From the NCBI RefSeq assembly GCF_015565955.1, contig NZ_CP064760.1:1674001-1738000 (forward strand): a stretch of 64,000 bases of DNA, in the 5' to 3' direction. Positions within the stretch are counted from its first letter, which is position 1; each line of letters opens with the position of its first letter. Positions 28,416-37,777 of the stretch are shown here, piece by piece. The stretch comes from Microbacterium schleiferi (GTDB taxonomy: Bacteria; Actinomycetota; Actinomycetes; Actinomycetales; Microbacteriaceae). Under the pieces are notes generated by a model. It ran no database searches, was not told the DNA's origin, and was given only the letters and a program-made list of their open reading frames with translations. A program made the position numbers and the translations under genes.

Positions 28416-28856
28416 ATGCGAACCAAAGAGTCCCTGTGGGGCTTCTTCGCCAGCGACCCGCAACTGTCCTTCAACGAGAAAGGAGAGGCGCGACTGTTCG
28501 CCTGGATCGGTCAGGAGCAGTTCGAGCGCAACCCGGACGGCTCGTTCACCCAGGGCGAGACGAAGTTCTACCCGTTCAAGATGTTCCGGAAGACCGCGGA
28601 GCACGCCTACGAGAAGTTCGCGCGCGGCGACACCTTCGTCGCCAGCGGGCACGTCCAGAAGTTCAGCTACGAGAAGAACGGCGAGACGATCAGCGGCGAG
28701 GAGTTCATCGCCACGCACATCGGCCCCGATGCCGCCCGCACGAGCTACGCCGTCGATCGCGGCCGCTCGCGCACGCAGCACGTCGAGAGCGCAGCCATCG
28801 AAGCGCCAGACCCGACCATCCCCCAGCAACCGTCACCCCGTCCGATGACGCTGTGA
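28416..28856 (+). CDS. Single-stranded DNA-binding protein, ICE-type
   Basis: 146 aa. The OB-fold region runs from about residue 5 to 105 (SFNEKGEARLFAWIGQEQFE; FYPFKMFRKTAEHAYEKFARGDTFVASGHV). A disordered tail ends PSPRPMTL, without the acidic DDDIPF tip of housekeeping SSB. It probably coats the transferred strand or assists the Prim-Pol. AGGAG lies before the ATG. It begins the second rightward run of element genes. Confidence 0.78.
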   Translation: MRTKESLWGFFASDPQLSFNEKGEARLFAWIGQEQFERNPDGSFTQGETKFYPFKMFRKTAEHAYEKFARGDTFVASGHVQKFSYEKNGETISGEEFIATHIGPDAARTSYAVDRGRSRTQHVESAAIEAPDPTIPQQPSPRPMTL

Positions 28857-28865
28857 GGCCGCGTC

Positions 28866-29480
28866 ATGACCACCGACGAGACGCTGTTCCCGCCCGATGA
28901 CCCCGACTTCGATGTGCCTCCGCTCGAGGAACCGGAGCCCGAGCCGGTGACACCTTCGCCGAGGCCGGCCAAGGAGCCGGACGCCGAGGCGAAGGACACG
29001 CCGGAGCCGCCGCGCCCCGTCAACTGGAACATCCTGACCGCGGCCGAGGCGCAGGTGGAGTGGCTGGAGCTGAACGCCTTCGTGAACTGGCTGCGTCACG
29101 AGTTCGGCCTGAGCGTGAACGTCGTGCCGCCGTTCTGGCATCGGCACCCGGAGCTGGTGTGGCCGCTGTCGGCGCTGCGGCAGCACTACCTCAACGCCTA
29201 CGACAAGAAGCAGCACGGCTCGGCACCGTTCGGCTGGTGGCGCGACTTCTGGGCGTTCGTGCCGCAGCTTCGGGACGCGGTGACCGCGTGCGGCACGAAG
29301 CTCAACACCGACCGTCCGACGCGGCAGGCGGTGTGGCCGGGCGAGGACGAGCATCCCATGCTGGTGGAGACGGTGATCCCCGACCGGGATGCCGACTTCA
29401 CGCAGTTCGTCAAGGACGACGTGGCTCGCAGGCAGGCCATCGAGGACGAGTTCTACGCCCATCTCGCGGCGGAGCAGTAG
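28866..29480 (+). CDS. DUF4913 domain protein
   Basis: 204 aa. The N-terminal 60 residues are acidic and Pro-rich. The conserved DUF4913 domain follows: WLELNAFVNWLRHEFGLS, VVPPFWHRHPELVWPLSALRQHYLNAY, GWWRDFWAFVPQL. The family is common in actinobacterial plasmids and ICEs, usually near SSB and the big methylase-helicase, as here. Its function is unknown. It follows ssb by nine bases, so it is probably in the same operon. Confidence 0.82.
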   Translation: MTTDETLFPPDDPDFDVPPLEEPEPEPVTPSPRPAKEPDAEAKDTPEPPRPVNWNILTAAEAQVEWLELNAFVNWLRHEFGLSVNVVPPFWHRHPELVWPLSALRQHYLNAYDKKQHGSAPFGWWRDFWAFVPQLRDAVTACGTKLNTDRPTRQAVWPGEDEHPMLVETVIPDRDADFTQFVKDDVARRQAIEDEFYAHLAAEQ

Positions 29481-29500
29481 GGCGCGGGCGGTGACGGCGA

Positions 29501-32500
29501 ATGGCGCGGCAGCGATCCCGGAAGCCCTGGCCGGGGCAACTGGAGTTCGACCTGTGGGGGCTCGACGAGCCCGCCGCCGACACCGCGCTCGCCACCGCTC
29601 GCGAAACCGGGGCAGGCGATGAACAAGTACGGGCAGATGGCGCTGGAGCACTGGCAGGCGACAGCTCCGAGCCGAGTGGCGGAGCTGAGCGATCCGGCGA
29701 CGTTCTTCGAGACGCTGGGCCTGGAGATGCAGGCGCAGGTGACGAACCTCGCGTCGATGCTGGCGGGCAGCGACCGGCAGGGGGAGACTTTCTTGCAGAA
29801 GGTCGCCCGGCTGACAGCGGCCCGGAGACAGGCGGAGGAGGTCGTGATGTCGCAACTGGCGTGGGTCACCGACCCGAGCCTGCCGCTGGATCAGGCACGG
29901 GAGGAATGGGAGCAGACCCGCCCCTCCGACGAGAACCTGGTCCTCTGGGCCGAGCGGATGCAGGACTGCCCGGATTCGATGCCCTCCTCCGTGGAGTTGG
30001 AGGAGATGGCGAAGACGTGGGCGCTGCCGGTCGAGTTCCTGCTGGAGCTCGTGGCGACGGAGCCCCCACGGGAGTACATGCGGGCGAACCGGGCGACGCT
30101 CGCCGAGGCGGCGACGATCCGCTTCTTCCGCGAGCTGCGGTAGCGCCTCGGTTCGTTCCCGCCTCGCAGGACGACCTTGGCCCCTCGGGCGCGAAGGCAC
30201 GCTATCGGGCAAACGTGGAGGCGATCCACCTCATCCACGATCTGAACTCGACGGGTCGCCCCGCGTCTCCAGAGGGTCAGCGCGTGCTCGCCCGCTGGTC
30301 GAGCTGGGGCGCGATCCCCGAGGTCTTCGATGATCTGAAGCCCGAATGGGATGCCGAGCGCGCTGAGCTGCGCGAGCTGCTGAGCGACGACGAGTGGGAT
30401 GCCGCCGCGCGCACGACGATCAACGCGCACTACACCGACCCGATGATCGCCCGGCAGGTGTGGCGGCTGCTGGACGGGCTGGGGTTCCGCGGCGGCGCGG
30501 TGCTGGAGCCCGGTTCCGGCGCGGGTACGTTCATCGGCCTCGCGCCGGCGTCGGCGCAGATGACCGGGGTGGAACTCGATCCACTGACGGCGGCGATCTG
30601 CGCCGAGCTGTACCCGCACGCGACCGTCCGCGCCGAGTCCTTCGCCGACACCCGACTGCCTGAAGGACACTTCGACGCAGCCATCGGCAACGTGCCGTTC
30701 AGCAGCGTCACTCTGCACGACCCGCTGCACAACGCGACCCGGCAGTCGATGCACAACCACTTCATCATCAAGTCGCTGCGCCTGACCCGGCCCGGCGGAA
30801 TCGTCGCGGTGCTGACCTCGCACTTCACGATGGACGCGCAGAACCCCGGCGCGCGGCGGGAGATGAACGAGCTGGCCGACCTCGTGGGCGCGATCCGCCT
30901 GCCCACCGGGGCGCACCGCCGCGCCGCAGGGACGGAGGTGGTGACCGACCTGCTCGTGTTCCGGCGGCGACCGGAGGGCGAGCAGATGCGCGACGACGCC
31001 TGGGAGACGGTCGCGCAGGTGCCCATCGACGGCGTGCCGATGCGGATCAACCGCTACTTCGACGAGCACCCGGAGCAGATGCTCGGGGAGGTCGGCGTCG
31101 GCCACGGGATGTACGACGCGGCCACGCTCACCATCACGACCGATCTGGCTGACTTGGAGGCGGAACTCGCGGTCGCCGTCGACCAGATCGTGTTCTCCGC
31201 GCGCCGGGCCGGGCTGACGATGACCGAGCGCACCGCCGAGCAGCAGGCGCGCCGGGCAGCGTTCACCCCGTCGGCGCCGGAGCTATGGGACGGCAGCATC
31301 GTGGCGAGCGAGACCGGCGGCTTCCGCACCGTTGTCTCCGGCTCGCTGGAGCCGCTTGCGGTGCCGAAGTCCGCCGAGCGCGAGCTACGCGCACTGCTGC
31401 GTCTGCGCGACGGGGCATCCCGCCTGCTGACCGCGGAAGCGGCGAGCGTGGACGACACGCCTGACATCGTGCTCACCCGCACGACGCTGCGCCGCGACTA
31501 CCTGAAGTACGTCGGCACCTACGGGGCGCTGAACCGCTACACGCTGCGCCCCACCGGGCGCACGAACGAGGACGGCGAGGAGACCTTCGCGCGCATCGTG
31601 CCGACACCGATCCGGCTGCTGCGCTCCGACCCGTTCGGTCCCCTGGTGCTCGCGCTGGAGCAGTTCGACGACGAGGATCAGTCCGCGTCGCCTGCCGCGA
31701 TCATGAGCCACCGTGTGGTGGTGCCGCGCGCCGAGGTGCAGGGTGTCGACAGCCCGGCCGACGCCATAGCGGTCAGCCTCGACCGCACCGGCCGCATCGA
31801 CATCACCCTCGTCGCCGATCTGCTCGGCATGAACGACCGCGAGGCGCGCGCGGCGCTGGGAACGCTCGTGTTCGCCGATCCGGTCACGAACCAGCTCACC
31901 CACGCGCCGGAGTATCTGTCGGGCGACGTGCGGGTCAAGCTCGAAGCGGCACGGCTCCGCGCCGAGGACGACCCGGAGTTCCAGGTCAACGTCGATGCGC
32001 TCGCTGAGGTGTTGCCCGCGCCGCTGGGCATCCAGGACATCCACGCGAAGCTCGGCGCCGTCTGGATCAGCGCCGACGTGCACGAGCAGTTCCTGCGTAG
32101 CACTCTGCGCGCGCCCGACGTTCGCGTGGAGAACCCGCTGCCAGGCATGTGGGAGATTCGCGGCGGTCGGCAGGGGCTGCCCTCCACCTCGGAATGGGGC
32201 ACGCCCCGCCGCCCCGCGCCGGACATCGCACAGGCCGTCATGGAGCAGCGGACGATGCTCGTTTACGACGAGGAGAAGGACATCGACGGCAAGGTGCGTC
32301 GCGTGCTCAACCCCGTCGAGACCGCCGCAGCGCAGGAGAAGGCCGACGGCCTCCAAGAGCGGTTCAGCGAGTGGGTGTGGGAAGACCCGGCACGCGCGCA
32401 GGCGCTCGTGGACGAGTACAACCGGCGCTTCAACTCCATCGTGCTCCGTGACTACACGGATGCCGGGGCATATCTGTCGTTGCCCGGCCTGGCGTCGAAC

Positions 32501-35149
32501 TTCGAGCCGCGCACGCACCAGCGAGCCGCTGTCGCGCGCATGGTGTCCGAGCCCGCCGCGGGCCTGTTCCACGAGGTCGGCGCGGGCAAGACCGCGGAAA
32601 TGATTATGGGCGCGATGGAGATGCGCCGGATGGGGCTCATCGGCAAGCCCGTCGTGGTCGTGCCGAATCACATGCTGGAGCAGTTCGGGCGCGAGTGGCT
32701 CCAGATCTACCCGCGCGCCCGCGTGCTCGCGGCGTCGAGCCTCGACCTCACGGCAGACAAGCGGCGGCTGTTCGTCGCCCGCGCTGCCGCGAACGAGTGG
32801 GACGCGATCATCCTCACGCAGGGGGCGTTCGCCAAGATCCCGCTGCGCGCCGAGACGCAGCAGGAGTACATCCGCGGGCAGGTAGACGACGTGCGGCGAG
32901 TGCTGGGCGAGGCGACCGGCGAGCAGCGGATGAGCGTCAAGCGCATCCAGCGGAAGCTCCTGGCGATGGAGAACAAGCTCAAGGATCGGCTCGACTCCGA
33001 CCGCGACCGCGGCGTCTGCTTCGAGGACACCGGCATTGATTACGTCATCGTCGACGAGATGCATATGTACAAGAATCTCGCCACCGAGTCGAACATCAGG
33101 GACGCGGCCATCGAGGGCTCGGATCGCGCGAGCGACCTGCACATGAAGCTCGAATACCTCCGCTCCGCGGGGCGCGAGCGGGTCGTGACCGCCGCGACCG
33201 CGACGCCCATCTCGAACTCGATCACCGAAACCTATGTCATGCAGCGATACCTGCGGCCCGACGTGCTGGAGTCGGCGGGTGTCGGCGCGTTCGATGCGTG
33301 GGCGGCAACGTTCGGCGAGCTGGTCACGCAGATGGAGATCTCGCCGACCGGCAGTACCTTCCGAATGAAGACCCGCTTCGCCCGGTTCCAGAACGGGCAG
33401 GAGCTGCTCCGGATGTGGTCGGTGTTCGCCGACGTGAAGACCGCTGAAGACCTCGACCTGCCCGTGCCCGCGCTCGTGCAGCGCGACGACGGCAGCCGCG
33501 CGCCCTCCACCGTGCCGGTGCAGCCGACCGTCGAGCTGGAACAGTACGTCGCATCCCTCGCCGAGCGCGCCGAGAAGGTCGCCACCCGCCAGGTGCGGCC
33601 CGACGAAGACAACATGCTCCTGATCGCCACCGACGGACGCAAGGCCGCGCTCGACATCCGCATGGTCATCTCCCGCGACCCGTCCGGGCCGAGCAAGGTC
33701 GACGTCGCCGCCGACGCGATCCACCGCATCTGGGAGCGCACCCGCGACAACGAGTACCTCGACACGGTGACCGGGCAACCCTCCACGGTGCGCGGGTCGC
33801 TCCAGCTCGTGTTCTCCGATATCGGCACCCCGAACCAGGACAGGTGGAACGCCTACGACGAGCTGCGGCAGCAGCTCGTGCAGCGCGGCATCCCCGCCGA
33901 GCAGGTCAGATACATGCACGAGGCGAAGACCGACGTGGAGAAGGCCCGCCTGTTCGCCGCAGCCCGTGCCGGCCACGTCGCCGTGCTCCTCGGATCGACG
34001 GAGAAGATGGGTGTCGGCACGAACGTCCAGGCCCGCGCCATCGCGCTGCACCATCTGGACTGCCCGTGGCGGCCCTCCGACATCGCGCAGCGCGACGGTC
34101 GCATCATGCGGCAGGGCAACCAGAACGAGGAAGTGGCGATCGTCCGCTACGTCACCGAGCGTTCCTTCGACTCCTACATGTGGCAGACCGTCGAGCGGAA
34201 GGCCGCGTCGTTCGCGCAGCTCCTGCGCGGCAAGATCAACGCCCGAGAGATCGAGGAGATCGACACCTCCGCGTTGTCCGCAGCAGAGGCCAAGGCAATC
34301 GCCTCCGGCAATCCGCTCCTGCTGGAGCACTCCGTCATCCTCAACGAGGTGAACCGGCTCCGCCGCCTCCAGCGCGCGCACGAGCGCAACGAGGACATGC
34401 TCGTCCACACCGGAAACCGCGCCCGGTCAGCCGCCGAGCGCGCCGCCGCGGACATTCGCGGGCTGGAAGCCGCTGCCCCGCGGATGATCGACACGAGCGG
34501 CGACAGGTTCCGCATCACGCTCGGCGCGCGCGACTACGACTCCCGCTCCGAAGCCGCCCACGCCCTCGCCGCATGGATGAGCGACTCCGGCCTGAAGTGG
34601 CTGCCTCGGTACGGGCACAAGGACTTCGGGATCATCGGCCGCATCTCAGGCTTCGACATCCACGTCGAGGCCCGCTCCGGGCTCGCCGCTCTCGATGTGA
34701 CCCTCTCCCTGCCCGAGGTGCCCCGCTCGGGATTCACGATGTCGAAGGAGTCGTTCCTGGAGGCCGGGCTCGGGCTCGTGCAGCGCATCGAGAACCGTGT
34801 CAGCGGCATCCCCTCCCTCCTCGACCAGGCCCGCGAAGACCTGGAAGAAGCCGAGCAGACCGTCACCGATACCCAGCAGCGCCTCGGCCAGCCCTTCCGC
34901 CACGCACAGACCCTCGCCGACGCCGAGGAAGACCTCGCCCGCGTCGAGTCCCAGCTCGCCGCGATGCAGGACGAACCGGCACCCGAGCCCGCCGCGCCAG
35001 AGTCCGAGCGCGTCGAGCTGACCATCGAAGCAGTGCGCGCCTACGAACCGAACCTCGGGTCGCGGGAGGGTGCGGGTCGTGAGCCCGCGACCCCGTTCGT
35101 CCCCGTGACGCCTCCGGCCGCGCCGCCGGGCAACGCCCAGCGGCTGTAG
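29501..35149 (+). CDS. Large fused N6-DNA methylase-like / SNF2-type helicase protein of the ICE
   Basis: 1882 aa from the ATG at 29501. Order: a short N-terminal segment with normal codon use (RKPWPGQLEFDLWGLDEP), a low-complexity stretch of about 175 residues overprinted by another gene, then QDDLGPSGAKARYRANVEAI. Next comes a methylase-like domain (VLEPGSGAGTF; DAAIGNVPFSS) and a helicase (Walker A VGAGKTAEM, DEMHMYKN, TAATATPISNS, and motif VI in QRDGRIMRQGNQNEE). The C-terminus is coiled. Such proteins are typical of actinobacterial ICEs and may protect or process element DNA. No better start was found for the conserved part. Confidence 0.85.
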   Translation: MARQRSRKPWPGQLEFDLWGLDEPAADTALATARETGAGDEQVRADGAGALAGDSSEPSGGAERSGDVLRDAGPGDAGAGDEPRVDAGGQRPAGGDFLAEGRPADSGPETGGGGRDVATGVGHRPEPAAGSGTGGMGADPPLRREPGPLGRADAGLPGFDALLRGVGGDGEDVGAAGRVPAGARGDGAPTGVHAGEPGDARRGGDDPLLPRAAVAPRFVPASQDDLGPSGAKARYRANVEAIHLIHDLNSTGRPASPEGQRVLARWSSWGAIPEVFDDLKPEWDAERAELRELLSDDEWDAAARTTINAHYTDPMIARQVWRLLDGLGFRGGAVLEPGSGAGTFIGLAPASAQMTGVELDPLTAAICAELYPHATVRAESFADTRLPEGHFDAAIGNVPFSSVTLHDPLHNATRQSMHNHFIIKSLRLTRPGGIVAVLTSHFTMDAQNPGARREMNELADLVGAIRLPTGAHRRAAGTEVVTDLLVFRRRPEGEQMRDDAWETVAQVPIDGVPMRINRYFDEHPEQMLGEVGVGHGMYDAATLTITTDLADLEAELAVAVDQIVFSARRAGLTMTERTAEQQARRAAFTPSAPELWDGSIVASETGGFRTVVSGSLEPLAVPKSAERELRALLRLRDGASRLLTAEAASVDDTPDIVLTRTTLRRDYLKYVGTYGALNRYTLRPTGRTNEDGEETFARIVPTPIRLLRSDPFGPLVLALEQFDDEDQSASPAAIMSHRVVVPRAEVQGVDSPADAIAVSLDRTGRIDITLVADLLGMNDREARAALGTLVFADPVTNQLTHAPEYLSGDVRVKLEAARLRAEDDPEFQVNVDALAEVLPAPLGIQDIHAKLGAVWISADVHEQFLRSTLRAPDVRVENPLPGMWEIRGGRQGLPSTSEWGTPRRPAPDIAQAVMEQRTMLVYDEEKDIDGKVRRVLNPVETAAAQEKADGLQERFSEWVWEDPARAQALVDEYNRRFNSIVLRDYTDAGAYLSLPGLASNFEPRTHQRAAVARMVSEPAAGLFHEVGAGKTAEMIMGAMEMRRMGLIGKPVVVVPNHMLEQFGREWLQIYPRARVLAASSLDLTADKRRLFVARAAANEWDAIILTQGAFAKIPLRAETQQEYIRGQVDDVRRVLGEATGEQRMSVKRIQRKLLAMENKLKDRLDSDRDRGVCFEDTGIDYVIVDEMHMYKNLATESNIRDAAIEGSDRASDLHMKLEYLRSAGRERVVTAATATPISNSITETYVMQRYLRPDVLESAGVGAFDAWAATFGELVTQMEISPTGSTFRMKTRFARFQNGQELLRMWSVFADVKTAEDLDLPVPALVQRDDGSRAPSTVPVQPTVELEQYVASLAERAEKVATRQVRPDEDNMLLIATDGRKAALDIRMVISRDPSGPSKVDVAADAIHRIWERTRDNEYLDTVTGQPSTVRGSLQLVFSDIGTPNQDRWNAYDELRQQLVQRGIPAEQVRYMHEAKTDVEKARLFAAARAGHVAVLLGSTEKMGVGTNVQARAIALHHLDCPWRPSDIAQRDGRIMRQGNQNEEVAIVRYVTERSFDSYMWQTVERKAASFAQLLRGKINAREIEEIDTSALSAAEAKAIASGNPLLLEHSVILNEVNRLRRLQRAHERNEDMLVHTGNRARSAAERAAADIRGLEAAAPRMIDTSGDRFRITLGARDYDSRSEAAHALAAWMSDSGLKWLPRYGHKDFGIIGRISGFDIHVEARSGLAALDVTLSLPEVPRSGFTMSKESFLEAGLGLVQRIENRVSGIPSLLDQAREDLEEAEQTVTDTQQRLGQPFRHAQTLADAEEDLARVESQLAAMQDEPAPEPAAPESERVELTIEAVRAYEPNLGSREGAGREPATPFVPVTPPAAPPGNAQRL
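29619..30143 (+). CDS. 174-aa protein nested out of frame inside the helicase 5' region
   Basis: The ATG opens MNKYGQMALEHWQATAPSR, and the frame is +1 relative to the helicase and ends at TAG 30141-30143. Third codon positions are almost all G/C, as in real genes here. In the same stretch the helicase frame has poor third positions and codes Gly/Ala/Asp/Arg repeats. The protein is helical with a normal residue mix (YLEKV-type helices, EEWEQTRPSDENLVLWAERMQ). Small MNKYGQ-type proteins occur in actinobacterial mobile elements; function unknown. I judge it a genuine gene. Confidence 0.75.
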   Translation: MNKYGQMALEHWQATAPSRVAELSDPATFFETLGLEMQAQVTNLASMLAGSDRQGETFLQKVARLTAARRQAEEVVMSQLAWVTDPSLPLDQAREEWEQTRPSDENLVLWAERMQDCPDSMPSSVELEEMAKTWALPVEFLLELVATEPPREYMRANRATLAEAATIRFFRELR

Positions 35150-35150
35150 C

Positions 35151-35831
35151 TCAGCGGCACTCCGGGCCGAGCCCGTCGACGATCGTGGCCGGGTCGGCGA
35201 TGATCTGCTCGCAGCGCAGGCAGCGCGCGCCGCGAAAGATCACCTCCGGTTCGCCGTGGATGCCGTGTTCGGGTTCGACCTCGTAGAGGTCCGCGTGTGC
35301 GGCGAACAGGCGCGGGTGGTTCTTGGCGATGGCGGCGTGGAATTGCGCGGGCGTGGTCGGCGGGTTGAGCTGACGCTCGACGAACAGGTCGATCACCGTC
35401 GAATAGGCATCGCGGGTGAGCCGCGCGGCGAGGAACAGATCGGGGTTCGCCGCCGAGATGCCGACGCTAGCAAGATCGTCCAGCCCGTAGTCGTCCACAT
35501 CCTCGGTGACCAGGAAGCGTGCGCCCGCGGCCGCAGCATCGGCAAGGATCTGCCGATCCGCGCCCTTCGTGCCTCCGAAATGTTCCGCACCCGTGCCGGT
35601 CGGCCCGAGCAAGACGTCGAATCGCTCCCGGACACTCGACGGCGGCAACGCCCTCGGGCGCATGTGCACCTGGGCCTCCCGCTCGGCAGCCCGGCTCCAG
35701 AAGGCGCGGAAGCCGCTCGGCACCCCGCCGACGACCAGCAGAGTCCGAGTGACGGGCTTAGCGATGATGTTCGCGTCCAGGAGAACGCGCGTCAGCTCAC
35801 TGATCGCCGAAGAGGTCGTCGCGGAGTTCAT
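35151..35831 (-). CDS. PIN-domain protein, probable toxin
   Basis: 226 aa. The PIN-like N-terminal half has VLLDANIIAKPVTRTLL (first catalytic Asp) and RFLVTEDVDDYGLDDL (late acidic cluster). The C-terminal part has CLRCEQIIADP and ends GLGPECR, perhaps a small Cys-containing fold. It overlaps the upstream HTH gene by 35 bp, the usual antitoxin-then-toxin order. Likely an RNase toxin that stabilises the element. The target is unknown. Confidence 0.75.
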   Translation of the reverse strand: MNSATTSSAISELTRVLLDANIIAKPVTRTLLVVGGVPSGFRAFWSRAAEREAQVHMRPRALPPSSVRERFDVLLGPTGTGAEHFGGTKGADRQILADAAAAGARFLVTEDVDDYGLDDLASVGISAANPDLFLAARLTRDAYSTVIDLFVERQLNPPTTPAQFHAAIAKNHPRLFAAHADLYEVEPEHGIHGEPEVIFRGARCLRCEQIIADPATIVDGLGPECR

Positions 35832-36153
35832 CGCGCGTCAGCTCCACGAGGTCGCCCATCGTCTTGCGCCAGTACCGCGCGAACTCCTCGTAGGGGATGC
35901 GATTGCGATTGCCGACCTTGACCGCGCGAATCTCCCCCGCCTTGATCTTCCGCGAGATGGTGGGACGAGACACGCCCATCGCGTCGGCGACCTGCTCGGG
36001 GGTCATCATGCGGCGCTTCGCCGTCAGCGTCACCGTCTCCCCATCGGCTGCCGCCTGCTGCACATATGCGGCGACCTGCTCCAGCCAAGCCGGGCGCGCC
36101 CCGGCGCTGGAGCGCACATCCTCCGGGTTGATCGTCAAGCTCGTCATGGTCAT
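35797..36153 (-). CDS. HTH/excisionase-fold antitoxin of the PIN pair
   Basis: 118 aa. The C-terminal half is an excisionase-type winged HTH: MMTPEQVADAMGVSRPTISRKIKAGEIRAVKVGNRNRIPYEEFARYW (read in two parts). The N-terminus is short and helical. It precedes and overlaps the PIN gene, so it probably neutralises the toxin and represses the pair. Its fold is also compatible with an excisionase, but a separate one lies beside int. Confidence 0.75.
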   Translation of the reverse strand: MTMTSLTINPEDVRSSAGARPAWLEQVAAYVQQAAADGETVTLTAKRRMMTPEQVADAMGVSRPTISRKIKAGEIRAVKVGNRNRIPYEEFARYWRKTMGDLVELTRDELRDDLFGDQ

Positions 36154-36230
36154 GACCCCATCCTACCTCCATCTGCACACTCTGGACAATACAAGTGTTC
36201 ATACGGCATCCCCTTCTTGAGCCTTACAGT

Positions 36231-37553
36231 TCATGCGTCGATGCCCGCGAACGCCTCGTCGAGCGCGTCAGCCGCGACCTCGACGATGAGGTCGGGACGC
36301 TTCGCGTAGTGCCCTTCCGTGATGTCGGTACTGCTGTGCCCGAGCAGGTCGCGTGCGACCTCGACGCCAGCCGTGTCCGATACCGCGGCCGCGACCGCCT
36401 TGCGGAGACTGCGGAAGGTGAGATGCTCGGCGTCGACCCCGATAGCCAGCAGTTCCGGCTCGAACTCGCGGCGGAACATCCGGAGCAACTCGCCGACGGC
36501 GCTGGGGTCGCGCGGACGGCCGCGCTCGGTCGTGAACAGCACGTCGTCTGGATTCCGTTCGGGGTCGGGAACGTGGCTCGCCACGAGTTCGCTCAGTACC
36601 TTCGCTGCGAACTTCGGCACGCGAACCCAACGCTTCTGCCGCTCCGCTTTGGGCGAGTCCTGGCGAAACAGGCCGCGGGACTTGGTGCGAACCATCGTCC
36701 CGCCGACCCAGACGAGCGCCTCCATCGTGAGGCTTCCATCCGGTTGTTCCACCGCCTCGAACCGCACGTCCTGGAACCGGATCGCAATCGGTTCTGCCGT
36801 CCTCTCGGAGGTGCCGAGCGTGATGAGGATGTAGTCGGCGAGCAGCTTGTAGTTGGGCCGTCGGCCCACCGGATACCGCTTCCGGTGCCGCTCGGGCCAC
36901 ACCTCGCGGATGAGGTGGAGGATGTACTTGACCTGCACCGCGTCGAGTTCGAAGTACACCGTGTCCGGCTCGTCCGCTCGCCTGGTCGCACGGATCGGGT
37001 TCGCCATGACGACCGCTCCGTACCGTGTGTTCTGGATCGACCCGGCAGCCGAGAAGTGCCCCTGCTGGATCGCCCAGTCGAACATGAGCGACATCACGTT
37101 CCGAACCTTGTTCGCGGTCGTTACCGACTTCTCCCGTGCTACGTCCATGAGCAGCCCATCAGCACGGTCGGCGGTGATGTCGGCAATGGGGATGGCACCG
37201 GCGCGCGGGACGACATGCGCGCGAACAACCGATGCGTAGCCATCGACGGTCTGCTCGCGGCGCTGGCGCAGCACCCGCGGATCATCGTCGTGATACGCCG
37301 TCTTCAGCCACGCCTTCGCCAGCTCAGCGACAGTCATGACCTGTGCTCGTCGCGCCAGCACTCGACCGACAGCGACATCAGCAGCTTCCTGCAACGCCGT
37401 CAGCGCCTCAGCCTCGGTCGCTCCGCTGCCGCTGGGACGACGCTCCTGCCCCTGGCCGTCATAGACCCGCGCTCGCGCGATGACCAGTCCGCTCGGCTCG
37501 ACCGTGTAGGTCACCTTGCCGAGTTCGCCGAGTGCGCGCTTCGGCCGCGCCAT
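36231..37553 (-). CDS. int: Tyrosine recombinase integrase of the ICE
   Basis: 440 aa. The N-terminal arm-binding part covers about residues 1-65. The core-binding SAM-like domain (LAKAWLKTAYHDDDPRVLRQRREQTVDGY) covers about 75-185. In the catalytic domain, ERTAEPIAIRFQDV carries the first Arg, LTFRSLRKAVAAA the second Arg, and LLGHSSTDITEGHYAKR the His and nucleophilic Tyr. The usual HxxR His is replaced by Arg (FRSLR), a substitution tolerated in this group. It integrates and excises the element with Xis. The stop of xis touches its start. Confidence 0.93.
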   Translation of the reverse strand: MARPKRALGELGKVTYTVEPSGLVIARARVYDGQGQERRPSGSGATEAEALTALQEAADVAVGRVLARRAQVMTVAELAKAWLKTAYHDDDPRVLRQRREQTVDGYASVVRAHVVPRAGAIPIADITADRADGLLMDVAREKSVTTANKVRNVMSLMFDWAIQQGHFSAAGSIQNTRYGAVVMANPIRATRRADEPDTVYFELDAVQVKYILHLIREVWPERHRKRYPVGRRPNYKLLADYILITLGTSERTAEPIAIRFQDVRFEAVEQPDGSLTMEALVWVGGTMVRTKSRGLFRQDSPKAERQKRWVRVPKFAAKVLSELVASHVPDPERNPDDVLFTTERGRPRDPSAVGELLRMFRREFEPELLAIGVDAEHLTFRSLRKAVAAAVSDTAGVEVARDLLGHSSTDITEGHYAKRPDLIVEVAADALDEAFAGIDA

Positions 37554-37777
37554 CAGTCGCCCGCCCTATCCGTCGGGGCCACGATCCGCCCAGCGATGAA
37601 CGCCTCGACATCCTCATCGCGGTAGCGAACGTTGTGCGACGAGAGTGCGACGAACGGCAACCCGAGACCTCGGCTGCGCGCACGCTCTGTGCGCCAGTCA
37701 GCGAGCGTCCTGATCGGGATGCCCGTGTACTCCGCAAGCTCCTGCGGAGTCCAGAGGCGGGGGCGGTCGTCGCTCAT
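37553..37777 (-). CDS. xis: Excisionase-like MerR-type HTH protein
   Basis: 74 aa using the ATG at 37777 (MSDDRPRLWTPQELAEYTG). Typical Xis/MerR winged helix: LWTPQELAEYTGIPIRTLADWRTER, then VRYRDEDVEAFI. The stop overlaps the integrase start by one base, as usual for xis-int pairs. The frame is open further upstream to 37897, but that part does not look coding. No clear ribosome binding site precedes the start, so translation may be leaderless. Confidence 0.82.
   Translation of the reverse strand: MSDDRPRLWTPQELAEYTGIPIRTLADWRTERARSRGLGLPFVALSSHNVRYRDEDVEAFIAGRIVAPTDRAGD

Noticed and set aside
31385..34408. 1007-codon open frame on the minus strand
   Set aside because: It is antisense to the methylase-helicase, has His/Arg/Leu/Val-rich shadow composition and no family features. 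Helicase motifs on the other strand are unambiguous.
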